Positions 46,411 through 60,238 are shown, counted from the first letter of the stretch. The stretch: DNA of 64,000 bases from Agriotes lineatus (GCA_940337035.1 CALNHX010007431.1:1-64000), one strand, 5' to 3'. Translations and numbers: made by a program. The notes: generated by a model from the letters alone, not told the origin.

Positions 46411-48205
46411 CTAATTTATATTTAATTGTTACACTTTAAAAACAGTGGTTATATATTTGCAAAGAAATGAGCATTGTTTTAGTTATTGAATCATTGAATT
46501 CTACATAATGGCTTGCAATTAATACAATTAATAGCAGCTCTAAGTAATAAAATTAATATAGAGCTAACTAAAGATTGAAGATATAGAAATTCGAACCAGT
46601 ATTTTGAACACCCAGTATTAAAAGATTTCGTTTTTTTTGAAACTTTAGTATTTTTGTATCCTAGATGACGAAACCCTCAATTTTCAGGACAGACATATTC
46701 AAAAGTGGGGAAAATGTGAAGTGTTAAATGAAAGCTTGAAGTTGACAACAAATATTAAAAACGTTCATAAGCTGAAAACGCTGAAAGAAATTTAAAAGAA
46801 ACGTTAGAGTTGAACGCAGAACCCATAGGGGCTCGATAAGCGTAAAGAAATAGTGTTCCATTAAAAAAAAATAATACGTTTTGAAGCAAAACTTTTTTGG
46901 GACACGCAGTAGACAAAACACAATTTTAAAATGTGTCCCTTGCAACCCCATTATGATCGCTTCTATTAAACTATTTCTCGAAAAAAAAAAAAAGGCGTAG
47001 TAGCAGACCGGCGCACTAAATAGACACCCTGTATACAAATGGAAAAAAACTGACTGAGCAACGTAGAGCAGTAATAGCTGGTACCAGAAACTTTAAATTT
47101 GACACGAATGTATCTTTAGTTAAGTAGGAATGTGCCACCAAAGCATTTTCCAAAATTGCACCTCTGGGGGAGCGAAATGCGGTAACATGTGCTTTCACAA
47201 ATTCCTCAGTATTTCTTAGGTCTAATGAGATATCGACTTGGTTGCACTTTCAAAGGTTACCCATACAAATTTCACAAAACTTATTTTTTTAAATTTGCAC
47301 CAATGAACCGCTAAAGGTGCGAATCTGCATTGGGGGGGGGGGGGGGGGAGAATTATAGTGCCCTTCGTATCTCCTGTATTTGTGGACCTACAACTCTCTT
47401 TTTTGCATATAGGTTTCTTTTCAAAATCTTTAGACTCAATCCCCAGAAAAACGATTATTTTCTGTAATTAGTAAAGGGTATTCAAAATGACCAGGGGGCG
47501 CCATAGACCTTTTCAGCGCAACCGAATCCATTAGCTTACGACAACTATTAAACTCGCTAAAGTAGCATGCCTAGCCATATTGCTTCGACCTGAAACAGAT
47601 TTCAAACAAGTTTGACACCTGAATTACTTGTATTACCTATACATAAAACCAAAATCAGTACCAACAGGTTGCTATTAGTATCAGCGATTTTGATACAAAC
47701 AATAGCTTACAAGCACGAGCATCAATTACGACTTAAATCCACGTTACAGGCGTGAGACACAAGTAACGACCATTCTATTGTTGTCACTAATTATAGTTTA
47801 GTTAACACATAACAATGTTCAATATTTAAATAGGTAACAGGCATCTGGGCACATTCAATGAGCGGGAAATAACAAATTCACTATGACGCCGCAGGTCGAA
47901 CATAGCTGCAACAATAGCGTACCACCGCCTATGTAAAAATGTAGAATATTTTAAAAGTGTGCAAGCGTGCAAGCCGGTAAATATAGGCTTACGGTACGCT
48001 TAATGTACAGGTTCGTTTTTACCTTACACAATACAAGATCGTGTTTTAATACTGCCAGCAAAACCGCACCGGAAAGCGGTCAGCAACAATAGCCACCAGA
48101 ATAAGTTTTCGCATACAAGGGAGGATTCGGTACGGGCATTGACATACAGTTACAAATCTGCAGAGCTTCCAACTCACGACTGGGACTCAGCAATGACAGC
48201 GTACA
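46411..48205. other. Intergenic stretch with one MITE end
   Basis: Right end GACACCCTG-TA at about 47023-47034 looks like a mariner-type MITE end, but I find no matching left end. A G run of about 18 is at 47332-47349. No gene. Confidence 0.35.
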
Positions 48206-48881
48206 TACAGTGTGGCCCAAAAAGTTTTATACAAATGGAGAAAAAGTTTATCTTACATTTCACAAAAAAAAAAATCTTAATAACAAGCTCTGCATGACTT
48301 GTAGATCCATAATCAAGTACAAAATTTTTAAAACATTGGCTAATATATAGGGAAAATCAAAATTATGATTTGGAATGAGAGTAAAATACGTTCAAACTGT
48401 ACTGGAGAGCAAAATGTTCATGGAAATTTTTATTAAGTAGCAAAAAATTATTAGATTAGTGATTTTACCAGATAAAAATTATAAGATTATTTCAATAAAT
48501 ACGTCAGCAATTGTTGGATTAATGCGCAGTACGAAACATCGTAAGATCCCGTTCATAATAAGCGCCTGGTTTTGTGTTACTCTTCCTTATTAAACACGTT
48601 CTGGATAGAGTGCTTTGGAATATCTAATAACTATCAACAAATGTCAAATGCTACTTAATAACAATTTTAATAACATTTTGCTCTCCACTACAGTTTGAAC
48701 GTATTTTACTCTCATTCCAAATCATAATTTTGATTTTCCCTTTATATCAGCCAATGTTTTAAAAATATTGTACTTGATTATGGATCTACACGCCATGCAG
48801 AGCTTTTTATCAATATTTTTTTTGTGAACTGTAAGATAAACTTTTTATCCATTTGTATAAAGCCTTTTGGGACACGCTGTA
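48206..48881. mobile_element. TA-flanked foldback MITE (~230-bp arms)
   Basis: Starts TA-CAGTGTGGCCCAAAAAG and ends CTTTTGGGACACGCTG-TA. Left arm 48208-48440 and right arm 48651-48879 match almost throughout, including GTAAAATACGTTCAAACTGT and GATCCATAATCAAGTAC. Loop of about 210 bp. The CAGTGTGKCCC start and TA target fit the same mariner-type group as 60241-61158. Confidence 0.9.
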
Positions 48882-48882
48882 T

Positions 48883-49159
48883 ATCAAACAAGTAGAGACA
48901 CTCACTGTCGGTTCCTTTGATGTCAAAATACCGATTTGGATGACCTTGAACGGCTCCTGGGGGGTACTTTCCGATAGTACTAACAGATGGTGCCACTACT
49001 TTATCACATATGATTGGCAGCAGAGCCAGTAACTGGCTCTGATTGATAGAACTGTGTGCCGCCATCTGATAGTCAAGCTTAAAAATACCCCCCGAGTTAC
49101 TGTTCCAGGCATTCTAGACAGGTTTCAACATTTGGCATGAGTGTCTTTACTTGTTTGAT
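48883..49159. mobile_element. Imperfect-palindrome MITE next to the foldback
   Basis: ATCAAACAAGTAGAGACACT (48883) pairs with its inverse ending at 49159. Subterminal GGGGGGTACTTT / AAAATACCCCCC and CAGATGGTGCC / GCCGCCATCTG also pair, and the centre GAGCCAGTAACTGGCTC is a perfect palindrome. It starts one base after the foldback end. Confidence 0.8.
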
Positions 49160-50990
49160 TTATGTACACTGGCAATGATTCCAAAAACTTGGCTGGCACA
49201 AACTAGCTCATACTTTAACGACTCCAAGGTTGGCTCTTCAGCTTACAGCTCCAAGACTTAAATTATGACCATGCAAATCGGCGGTACGACAATAAGCTAT
49301 GACACCAATCTTGCCTCTCTAAGTACTATAAACTAGGCAAAATTTTAATTCGAAATAACCGCGTGAGATCAAGTGAAGAGTCGTCGGCCGAAGAGAGCGA
49401 GGTACCAAATATCATGCTTGAAGTGCTCCACAAAATTTGCAAGTTAGGCGTAGTTACGCCTAACGACGGACTGATAATTCAGCTCTCGTTACTGTAGGCC
49501 GTTAGAGCGACTTTAGTTACCACAAAAAACTGTAAAACGCCGTGGCGTTAGAACAGATTTCACCAAAAGGCATCAAAACGGACGGTACAGTATATACCAT
49601 TAAATCGTAACGATTTTTACCCGTAACACCATTTCTACCGTAAATAGTTTATTTTGTTTTCGTCGTTTATCGTACATTGTCATCGATTTTAATATTTGAA
49701 AATAGGTATATTACTATCGTCAAAATCACATTATCGGCATCGCTCAGTAAAATTAAATACAGATTCTATGCACTTTGAAATTAATTAAGGAGATTGTTAT
49801 ACTAGGTACAACTGCCGATAAGTTGAGTAACTTGGCATTATAAAATTAAATATACGTATATGAAGTTTGGAACTCGACACTGGCTTCACTGGCAACACAT
49901 CTCACCCAAACGCAGCCCATAATCGTTCTAATAGAGCAATTCGTATTTTATCATTACGTATATCAAGGCCGAGTTTTTTAGCTGCATTTTCAGCCATTTT
50001 GAAAATTCAATCATTCTATCAAGACAGTGTTTGTCACAACCTTTGAACTTGGTTTATTCAACCTCAGTTCGGTGTCAAAAATAGCCATTCGTTGAAACGA
50101 TATCAGTCCTTAGTGATTAATTTTCGAAACCTGGTTATAAAGCTATCTATGAAATACTATTCAAACTTAAATAAAAAGTAAATATTTAATACCTTACTGG
50201 GAATATACCATGATTTTAAATTTGAAGTTTGCATATAAAATTCTTAGACTCTCTAGTGTTTATTAACCTTTTCTTAAGGAATGTTCAACAATTTATTTGA
50301 AATGAGAATTATTAGACGCACATTTTAACATAGCTTCATATCGATTGTAACTGTTCGTTTACTTAGAATTCCTTGTTCTGACACGTTACTTACCATTCGC
50401 TTGCATACTTTAAATATATAACTTACAGTCTTGCGATTCACTCTTAAGACTGCTCGTCCTTTTTGCTGTTTGTCAATTTCCGCTTGTCTTTGCCTCGTGT
50501 TCGATTTCCGTAGCAACAATCTCTTTTAAGCATTTCTCAGAAATACTCATATTACTACAGAAAACAGGGACCTTTAGTGTTATACTCCATAATTTTTATT
50601 AATATAGGTACTAATCTTATCTGGACACTGCTTATTTGCCTTTGATGTACAATAACAATTATTATTTTGTAACCAACACCTACAGTTATACCAATTCACA
50701 ATAATTTAGAAAAAATATAGATGCACCTGGGAAATCAAAATCAAGACTATCATTATTACACAAAAGCAACCTCATCTTTAGTTATTTAATGAAAGTGGTT
50801 TTCTTTGAATGGACTGGATTTTCCTTTTCTAAAATTTCCTCGAACGTGAACCGAACATTTTCATTTGTTTCCATTTTACATTTTATCTAACTAAGCCACT
50901 AATAGATAATAAATCCAAAACGGCCGTCTTATAGTAACCGATCAGTATTAAAATATTTATTTCAATTGTTTATAGAAATAAATTTCAGAT
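49160..50990. other. Intergenic stretch
   Basis: Only a perfect small palindrome GTTAGGCGTAGTTACGCCTA at about 49443 stands out. The 64-codon minus ORF at 50325-50519 has no motif. Confidence 0.35.
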
Positions 50991-50991
50991 A

Positions 50992-51757
50992 TAGTATATT
51001 ATGATACAAATGTATAAGTATGCCTTTAAAGTACGTGTGACGAGTTTAAGAGCACGACGCGCTAGCGGAGTGCTTTCAACGTCGCTAGTGCTTTAATGGC
51101 TCTTATACACCTGTATCATACGCTATTTTTTCTACAATCGTAACAGAAATATAAAAACTTAGTTGGGTGACACTTTTTCCGTCATATTGTGTTAGATATT
51201 CTAGGTTATGTTGACATTAAAATTTAAGGAAAAGCGTGTTTTAATAAATTATTAAAACACACCTCCAACGGCAACGTGCTAATGAGACGTATTTTGGGCG
51301 CTAATATTAAAAGTGCAAGATCACACTAGAAACAGTGCAAAAAATTGTCATTTTGACACGAACGTAGAATATAGTAATTTACGACACAAGTGCGTAAAGC
51401 TACTCTTTAGTCACGAGTGGGGTAAAGTTAAAACGCGAGTGAGCGAGCGTTTTAAGCCCCGCGAGTGACTAAAGATGCTTTACGCATGTGTATCGTACAA
51501 TATTTTATCTACGATAGAATCTAGAAAACACGGTAAATATAAAAAAATTAAATGTAAATTATAATTACCAGCAACCGGTCGTAATTTTGCGTGTTTAAAA
51601 ATTGTAAAACACGTTGCTACTGATAACGTGCCAAATGAAATTGTTTCAACAGTACTGACAACGTAAACTAAGGAAAACATGTTATTAAACAGTCGTTTTA
51701 CAAACTTAAAACTGTCAACTAAAAGGCAATTTTACACACTGTCGTAGATAAAAGTAT
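50992..51757. repeat. Two variable-stem hairpin elements in tandem
   Basis: Element 1, about 50992-51370: ATAGTATATTATGATAC, palindrome 51000-51120 (centre GACGCGCTAGCGGAGTGC), junction ATTTTTTCTACAATCG, then about 220 bp ending GAACGTAGAAT. Element 2, 51371-51757: ATAGTAATTTACGACAC, palindrome to 51502 (centre ACGCGAGTGAGCGAGCGT), junction GTACAATATTTTATCTACGA, then about 220 bp ending CTGTCGTAGATAAAAG. The stems are unrelated in sequence. The junctions and the tails (AAAACAC.. and GATAACGTGC/GGCAACGTGC) are related. Confidence 0.75.
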
Positions 51758-54700
51758 TTTTTAAGGTAGGGATCAAACTGTTAACCATTTCATAACAGCT
51801 AATACAAGATGGACAATTTTGTCCGGGTGTTGAAAAATGTATTCTCTCTCTTTCTCGAATAGATGTATTATTAGTGGGTCCATACTAACGGCTAACCAAC
51901 CGTATATTACATATTAACTGCATCACGCTACGAGAACATATCAGCAAATTTCATGAAGGTATACAATAGATAAAATGCAAATTATTTAATATGTTCGGAG
52001 CTGAGGCAATCAGTTTCATGGCTAAGCTGAACTGGGGAGAAAAGATTTATCTGCAGCTTCCACGCTTCGTTGAAGCCACATATTCTAATTAATTAATTCT
52101 TTTGGGACTCATTTACGACAGTTTTTTTTACAGAATAAAGTGTTTGCTCTGATTACTTACTATCTCTGAAATTTCTAGTAACTTTCCAATGTTCAAACTT
52201 TTTTTAAGTATAATTTCTAGCCAGCAAAAATAGTATTTTAGAATGATAAAATGTAGAGCTTAAAAATATCCACTGAGATGACTACAGAATTTCTACTGTT
52301 GGAATTGCGTTTTCCTCTCGATGGAATATAGGAGATACATAAATCACCATGCTAAATATTTCTAAAAAATTAATCGGAAATTTCGGCCGCGTTTGACAGC
52401 TTTTATCAGTAACATCAATAAGCCATTTTTAAAGACCTAAATCCTCTCACGATGTACTCAATTCTCTCTCAAATCCCCAAAACTTCGTTAATAATTTTGC
52501 CCTAATACATTTTAATTTAAAAATCTGCTTAACCTAAAAAAAGGTTTGGGTCGCCGTCTACAGTAACATAAACTTAAGCAGGGCCGTAATGCGATTAGTG
52601 TACATGGACTAAAAAGGGTTTATTGCGCCTTTATTTAAAGTAAGGATTACGCTCCCCTTTGTTTAAAGGAAATCTGGATTTCGTACTCTATTAATAATAT
52701 TTTGGGAGATTATAAGAGAAGGTTTGTTACAATATATTAGTTTACTGATGTATTTTAGCATTCTGTGTAGGTACTCATACTGCAGAAATATGACGTAACT
52801 AATGCCAACTGAGATTGTGTACCGATGCTAAATACTTAAAATACATACGTGTTCGATAAGCTGCTTATCAGAACACAGTCAGCCGAAACTATCATCTTCT
52901 ACTGTTAATTTGCATAATATTACTAGATAAAACGACGATGTATATACATGTTTTCTGTAGTCGTGTATTTGACTCCCTCTCTATTTAAGTGCTTTACTTT
53001 ATATCATTGTGTTAACAAGTTTCGTTGCTGCATTACAATGCACAAACACAAAAATCAAAAGCCACAGGCGCGTCTGCGGCTGACTGGAGATTTATATAAA
53101 TCGGTCATCCACTTTAATAATACAGATTAAGCTTTTAGGGGTGCTTTCTATTTTATAATTTGAAAAAGAAGCTCAAGGGGAGAGCATTTTCATACGTAAC
53201 ATAGCGAGTTGAAAACGTAGATAATCATATTCAAAAAAGATCTGAAGATAATTTTAATACTAGCTTCAGAATGTTATTGAAACATTTTGAGACGTTGCCT
53301 TTATTCTCTAGCAAGAAAATATATTGGAAAATATTTTTCCTTAGCAATGTGGCTCTTTGCTTTCACGTTGAGATGGGTACGTATAAAAACGGGCCTTCAG
53401 GGGCTAAAATCTACAAAAGGAATTTAACATGTTTTGAGTGAAATATTTCTATATTCTAGTAACTATTTCTGATTGCTAAACGTGATTTAGAGTTGAAGAG
53501 CTTTCTTGTTAATATGTACGAGTATAATTTATTTTTAGAAAAACAGCTTTAACACTATTAGAAATAATCTGTTTCTCTCTTAAATTCAGTATGCAAATAA
53601 TTTCATATTAGCATGCTAATGCGGTTTGTTTCGGTAAAGGTTATTTTAAGATAAAATGATAAATGGAGAACCCTCGAGAGTATTTTTCATTTCTCTTTCG
53701 TTTGTAAACAGCCCCATTACGGAAAATAAATAGGATTTACGTAAAGATTACATTTATTCATGGGAAGGCAACCAGATAGCCAAAGCTTACCACGTGTTTC
53801 AAAATAATTGGTACACAGGAGACGTGGCAGAATAAGTTTCTTTATAATCAAATATATAGTTGTTATATATTGTTTAAGTTACAAATCAATGACAATTTTT
53901 TAAACGCTAATTAGAAGATTTAATCATCACGCCTCTAAATTAAATAAACTACATAGCAAAACCATTTCAAAGAGAATTGAATAACTGTCAAGCGATAAAC
54001 GACTCATTCTTTAGTTGTATGAACCGCTCACGATGATAAAAATTATATGACTAGACAATTTGAAATAATTTTGCAATTACTATTTTTAACAGTCCTTTAG
54101 TCTTTCGTGCACTCTTGCATGTCTTGCTAATTAATTTTTCCATATTTTTTCCTGGTTTTTTATTAGATATCTTAGTTTGTATTATATTCATGTACGTGGG
54201 CAGACATTTTCACATTTTCACGCTTAAGAGTATTACACACAAACAAAAACAAGGTAACAAACATGAGGATGCAGAACAGATAGATATAGAGACAGGATGG
54301 ATGGGAAAACAATTGCAAATTAAGGATATCTATGAATATTATATATAAAAGAGCAAACTCAGAAATCCATATTTCTATCTGTATAACATATACTCCTAGA
54401 TAGCATTTGGTTTCGAATATATGTTAGTCCTTTGTGTACCGCAGTGCTTTCGTCAAATGTAATTAAGAAGAAAATGTTAACATGTTACCCTATCCTTAGA
54501 CAGTATGACGACAATAGAATAAAATTTATTGTCAAATTAAAGTGGAGGGTATAGGGTCGAGAGGAAAATTCCCATATTAAACAGCTAATAGCAAATTGAA
54601 AACATTTACCTGTAATGTGACCGCAATTCCCTTGTGATACTGAAAGCATGCCGAGGAATGTAATATTAAAAATGTGTTGCCTAGCTACAGTTATTAATGT

Positions 54701-55794
54701 TATTTTAGCATACAATTTCAGTTTAATGACGCAGTATTATTAATTACTTATTACAGTTGTCAAAATGCCAATACTACAGTACGATATGAGCTAGACATCT
54801 ACTGCCAATTTCAAACTGTGTTAGAAAGGCAAGCAGTAGAAATTGCTTATGATGTGTTTATATAATCAATTAAGCTCTGGAGTTTTGTTTCTTCTAGTTT
54901 TATATTTCAAAATCAATTTGTATTCTATCAAACAAAGAATATTTTGTATTTTGATGAAAACTCAATGAATAATTGAAGCGGAGTTTTACTCGTATACGCC
55001 CTTCTTAAGAAAATATACTGATACCATGAAACTTTTCTTTGAAGCGACAAAATTTCCATGATGCTTCCACTTAAAAGACCACATTGACAGGCATTTTTTT
55101 TTATTATTGAGCTATAGAAAGTGCATTCAAAATTTACCAAAGACCACTAGCTACGAGTAAAAAGCGTAACGCTTTAATGGTCCATTAATTGTACATTCAT
55201 TGTTGCCGAACTAGTTTTGAACGGTCATCAGTAGCGCGAGATGGATTATCGATCCGTTGTCATGCGTAACTAGGCCAGGTATCATAAATTGCCTCCGCGC
55301 ACCTGCGGCAATGTTTTTGCCCCTTGTTCTCTTCTGCAAGCGTCGGCGAATTAATCGCACGTGTTTACTTCGTATTTACCTTTGCTTTGATTTAGGGCTA
55401 GTGTTCTAGCTCACTAGCACTACCGTGGATTTGTACGGTTGTTAATTACCCATCCCATTGGATTGAGGATTTTTCTGGCAATTTATGCCTTAAACCTTTA
55501 AGCTGAAGACATGAGTGCGCGTGCTCTTCTTTGTTCTACATTCTAATCAGGCAGTCGTGTTTCATAGATTTCAGAGCTGACTTGGAGTAGTTAAAGTATG
55601 AGCAGCAAGGTTGTGCTACTAATTTCGCAGCCGAATTTGTAATCGTTACTGAGTGGTCTGTTTGTTGCTAAGTTCTTGTTGTGCCCCCCGCTTCGCTTCT
55701 TTGGTTAGTAATTGTTGCTGCTCTGCCGCAGCTTGCAGAAGCAGTTAACTATGCAGTCCGCTGATGTTTGTTTTATTAATACCGCCATGCATTG
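51758..55794. other. Long intergenic stretch
   Basis: About 4 kb without a gene, RNA or clear repeat that I can support. ORFs of 60-77 codons (52948, 54115, 54485, 54928) show no family features; the one at 54115-54348 has a hydrophobic start but no other support. Confidence 0.4.
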
Positions 55795-56345
55795 CTGAGA
55801 CCATTAAAAAACGAATGTGTATTTTGCAGGAACAAACGAATATGTACAGCCCTCGAGAAGGTGATTAACTTCACATACATCCTCCACCAAGGTGCTTGTC
55901 GAAATCTAAATTTGGATCTGATAGAGAGAGTAGTGAGGTGCTATACCTTATCCATTTTGCCATGCGGCGTCGAACTTTGGACCATGTGCGAAGATACGGA
56001 GGGAAACGTAGAAGGATTAGAGCTGTAGTTCTAGCGTCGTTCACTAAGGATTATATGGTCGGATGACGACACCTACGACGATGCCGCTCGAAGAATGTGT
56101 AGCTAACGGAAGCTGTTGAACACCATTAAGCAAAGAAAGACCGAATATTTCGGTCACCTCATTATAAATGTGCATAAATATCGCTTCCTACAATTTCTCA
56201 TTAAAAAAAGTGAAGGAAAGAAGAGAGTACGGTGGAAGAAGAATAAACCTGCCTCACCTGCCCGAGAACTCCACAGAACTTCATCGAATCGCTGCTAATA
56301 AAGTTTCCATAGCCATGCTATGGGTAGGCTTTGAAGATGAATATT
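55795..56345 (+). pseudogene. 3' part of a LINE (RT C-terminus and tail), frameshifted
   Basis: Frames give LNLDLIERVVRCYTLSILPC with GVELWTMCEDT (end of the RT region), then LLNTIKQRKTEYFGHLIINV, HKYRFLQFLIKKSEGKKRVR, and SSNRC/NKVSIAMLW. This order (GVETW, YLGHI-R, LLQLI-QGK-EGKR, tail A---KV-IAM) is the standard C-terminal half of a common insect LINE. Frames change several times; no 5' part is present. Confidence 0.75.
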
Positions 56346-59300
56346 TTTATCAGAGAATCAAAGATTTACTTACAAAATGACATTGAATTTGTAGTATAAC
56401 TTGGAAAAAATACTTTAGCATTAATGGCATCTAGCTGGATTGAAGCGATCAGTTATGTTATTAGCAAGAATTGACAAATAAAGAATTTTGTGTTGATTTT
56501 GGTATGTTCTTGTTACCAGCTATGCCTTTCACCGTTAAAAGGTCTATAAAAGACTTTTCACTGAACTTCCCTCGCAAATGCTGCGCACATTGTTGTCTGC
56601 CATGACTGCCATGCTTGTTGATTGCTGCACATTTCTGTTCCACTTATGATGCTTAGCTTGTATCTGTTGGGTCCTGAATAAGTATATTTTTGCGTGAAAA
56701 CCTGAGCTATGTGCAAAATATTACTTTTATCTAACTAATACTTCTCGAGTTAAAGCAAAAATAGTCAACATTTTTTCAATGTGCTCACCCTGTAAATTGT
56801 TGACGGAAAGTATATTCGCTTTTGAGCCTGCTAAAAATCTTTTTTTTTCCAACATAAATTTTTTTAGGTATGCCGCCAACAGGCATGCAGACAGACAGAG
56901 GGAATTGAGGAAACATGTTTTTCTCATATAGAGATCCTAAAATCTAAAAATCTGAATAAATCTCGGAATGCGAATCTTTTACTATTACTTTGCACATGCA
57001 AAGTCTGTTAAGAATCACAAAAACTGAGTAAATTGTGATGGGGACATTTATATTTTGGTTCATATTTGTATGTTGAGATAGACTTGTAAGCTAGGAATAT
57101 CTTATATAAAGGAAGAATATATTGTATATCTAATGACACAACACAACCTTTAATATAGGAAGTTGTTAAATTCGCTTTAGCTGCTCCGAGCGAAAAGCGA
57201 AGCTTATCGATGTCCATACATATTCTGGTGTGGCTTAACTATAGTGTAATTTCTCACAATGGGTTAATATTAATTCCTAAGGCCACATACCATGTAGGTG
57301 TGGGCAGCAGCTCTGGCGATAAGAGAAATTATTGGCAATGCCACAATTTATGATGCAATTCGTACCTGTTGATGCAAGCTTATCTGAGCGAAACACGTTT
57401 CCTCGATTCAGTGAATAGCAAGCACTGCGTTGCACCTTAAATTCAACTCAAACAAGTTACGTATTGGTGCAATTAATACGGTAACTATATTTTTAAAAAC
57501 TATTGGCGTACCTAGCCATGTATTACACTGTACTTAACTCGTTACTGCTAATGTTGCGAAACGGAGTGGTATTCAGACAGTCGTAAAGTTTCTCCCTCTA
57601 CTTAAAATGCGAAGTAGAACTTCCAAGTACCTCAGAAGTAACCCGGTAGGCAACATTTTAGCAAGGTGAAGTGTTCACGGCACGTGTTTTTTCGTTTTAA
57701 AGTTTACTAACCGACTCTGAAACGTGACATCGGTGTTTGCCTTATAAAATTCGTTCATTCTGAATGCATATACGTATAGTGCGCGTTTCAGCTTTTTCGG
57801 ACCAATACAGGATACGTGCTCTTATATTTTCGCTCTATCCGCCAGGACGCTGTGGTAGAAAAATGCGAAGGTGGGAAATTACATTTTTCCGTTTGCCAGT
57901 TTGAAGATGCAGTACATGTACAACTTCATTACAGATAATCATTGACCGTTTGATAGTTCCCTGTCACACCGCTCATGTGAATTCATAAGTGTCTAAGTAA
58001 ACATCAACAGCTTCTAATTGAATTGCTTACCATATCTGCATGTAATACTTTTAAAAATAATTTCATGATCTCGATAATAACAATACTAATCTTTAATCAA
58101 CAGGTGAAAATACCCAATTACAGAATAAATGTAAAATAAAAGTAACAAGATCAAGTAGTAATGGTCGAACTTGTTCTTGGATTTCTAAATGTAAATATCT
58201 CTTGATTGCGCGTATTAACGCTAAGAACTCGAAAACAAAATCTTGATGGAAATCTAGGAGTGCAAGTTAAATCTCTTAAAATTTTAAACAATGAAATTAT
58301 GGTAATATACAGCCGTCTGTTTCTTAGGCATAAGCTTTAAGTCTGTTAATAAATCTTTGTAATATTTTTCATTTTTTCATTTCAAGTTATATGTAGATCC
58401 ATGTACACGTTAATGGAAAACTTACATAAGTTGCAATTTACCAAAATTTGGTAACGCATTGAGAATGAACTAGGCTATTTTTTAAATCTGGCATAAGATT
58501 TGAAAAATCTGAAGTTTACAATGGATAGAAATAAAAAAAGTTTTAATTGTTTTACTTCTTTATTATTATTATTGTCTATTATGCGCCACGCAAAACGTAA
58601 CTGCGAAGTTCTACTGCATATAGCATAGCAGCTCATTAATAAATAAAACGTACTAAAATTTTTAAATTTTTCAGCATCTTGTACAATTTATTATTAATGC
58701 GCAATTAGATAATCATGTTCAATTCGATATTACATTCAAATTTTCTTATATAACTTTAGAAGATGTATTGCTTATACGTATGAGCCATTCTTTATTACAT
58801 TCATTAGATATTTTGAAGGACTTCTGAGAATTACAAGCCATCCGCCCGGCGGCTCAACATATTTTGTTTACTCATGAAACGTGCTTAATAGCAAATACAA
58901 CAACTGGAGCAAATACGTTTCTGCTTTTATTAGGAGAAACAGGGCAGCGTGGAAAATGGGTTATAGTAGATCTTCGAGTTGTTTAATCGATATGTATCTT
59001 TAGGTTTGTGTTAATTGTTCAATAAATACATTTGAAAATGATTTCTTGTTTGGGGAGCCTTTACATTGTCTAAATTAGCTAACTTTGCGTTTTCCGTACA
59101 TACACATATGTACATGTATTTATATTTTTAAAGTCCTCACCTATTTTTCTATTATAATCCCGCATTAAGTTTTAGTACAAACAGCTGACACTAACATCTC
59201 AAACCTGCCAGTGACCGTCTACCATTCAACCACCGTCGGCCAATATGTACAGCGGGGAATTTTAGAGAAAAATACAATCCGACATTCCGTTGGTATCACT

Positions 59301-59949
59301 CTGTTCATTATTTACTTGTAAATTTGCAATTTACAAAGCATTCCGAAATCTCTTAATAAATACAATCGACCGGTAGAAAGTCTCCAAACAGCGAATTTCA
59401 TACTGATATTGATTTTAAGTTTTTTTTTGATAACTATAACCTTTTCTCCATGTCGCAACCCCCAAATTTACCTCGGCAGCAAAATTCTTAAAAACCCACA
59501 GATTCAACCACGTACTGTCAAAAACAAAATTCGACATTCTTTTCTTTCTCTCTGTTTATGCGAACATCCAGTTTGCAACAAATGCACCTCACCTTTACAC
59601 CCCTGTACATCGTCCTAGTACATGACAGACCCCAAAAAACAGACAGTTTTATGAGCGTCGGTTTATCATCTTTTCAACTAACTCCTAATTACATTTTAAT
59701 TTTTCAAGAACTATGAGATGTAGCAGCACTGAACGCCTTCGTTTAACCCCGGCATTTTCACCCCATCAATTCTTAAATTTTTACGCCCTAACCAAAAAGT
59801 TCGCCCTTGACGAGATCTACAAAATGACACCAAAAACATTCCCTGCAATACGTACAACAAGAAATTCGCGAAAACTGCTCACTTTCCAAGCGTCACACAA
59901 ATCGCTACTGGAGCCGTATTACCGTCACACTTCCAATTCGTTAAACATT
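56346..59949. other. Long intergenic stretch
   Basis: No gene recognised. The ORF at 59713-59970 (85 codons) overlaps the end of the antisense LINE below and shows no domain of its own. Confidence 0.4.
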
Positions 59950-60238
59950 TTCAATGCTAAAACTTATTGAATTTCTTTTGTACATTTTCAAGTCTATCAA
60001 TTTGATAGTTATAGAAAGGAATTTAATAATGGCACAATACTCTAGTTTGGTCCAGACTAAGCTATTGAATTGGTTAGATAAGGCACCAAAATTTGAGAAA
60101 TTTTGGAAGATAAAGCCCAGTTTTCTATAAGATCCCAGTAATATTGAATCTATATGAACATTAAGTTTTGTATCAAATATGATACCAAAATCATTAAAAC
60201 TAACAACTCTATTTATTGATACGTAATCTATATAGTAG
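59950..60238 (-). pseudogene. Jockey-like LINE, 3' part (beyond the insertions)
   Basis: Minus-strand frame DYVSINRVVSFNDFGIIFDT, KLNVHIDSILLGSYRKLGFI, FQNFSNFGALSNQFNSLVWT, KLEYCAII continues the RT C-terminal region of the LINE at 61989-63767 (thumb: LG-IFD-KL---HI, then S-LEY--I-W). Confidence 0.7.

Noticed and set aside
46600..47035. Complete mariner-type MITE ending GACACCCTG-TA
   Set aside because: No left terminal repeat that pairs with the right end was found.
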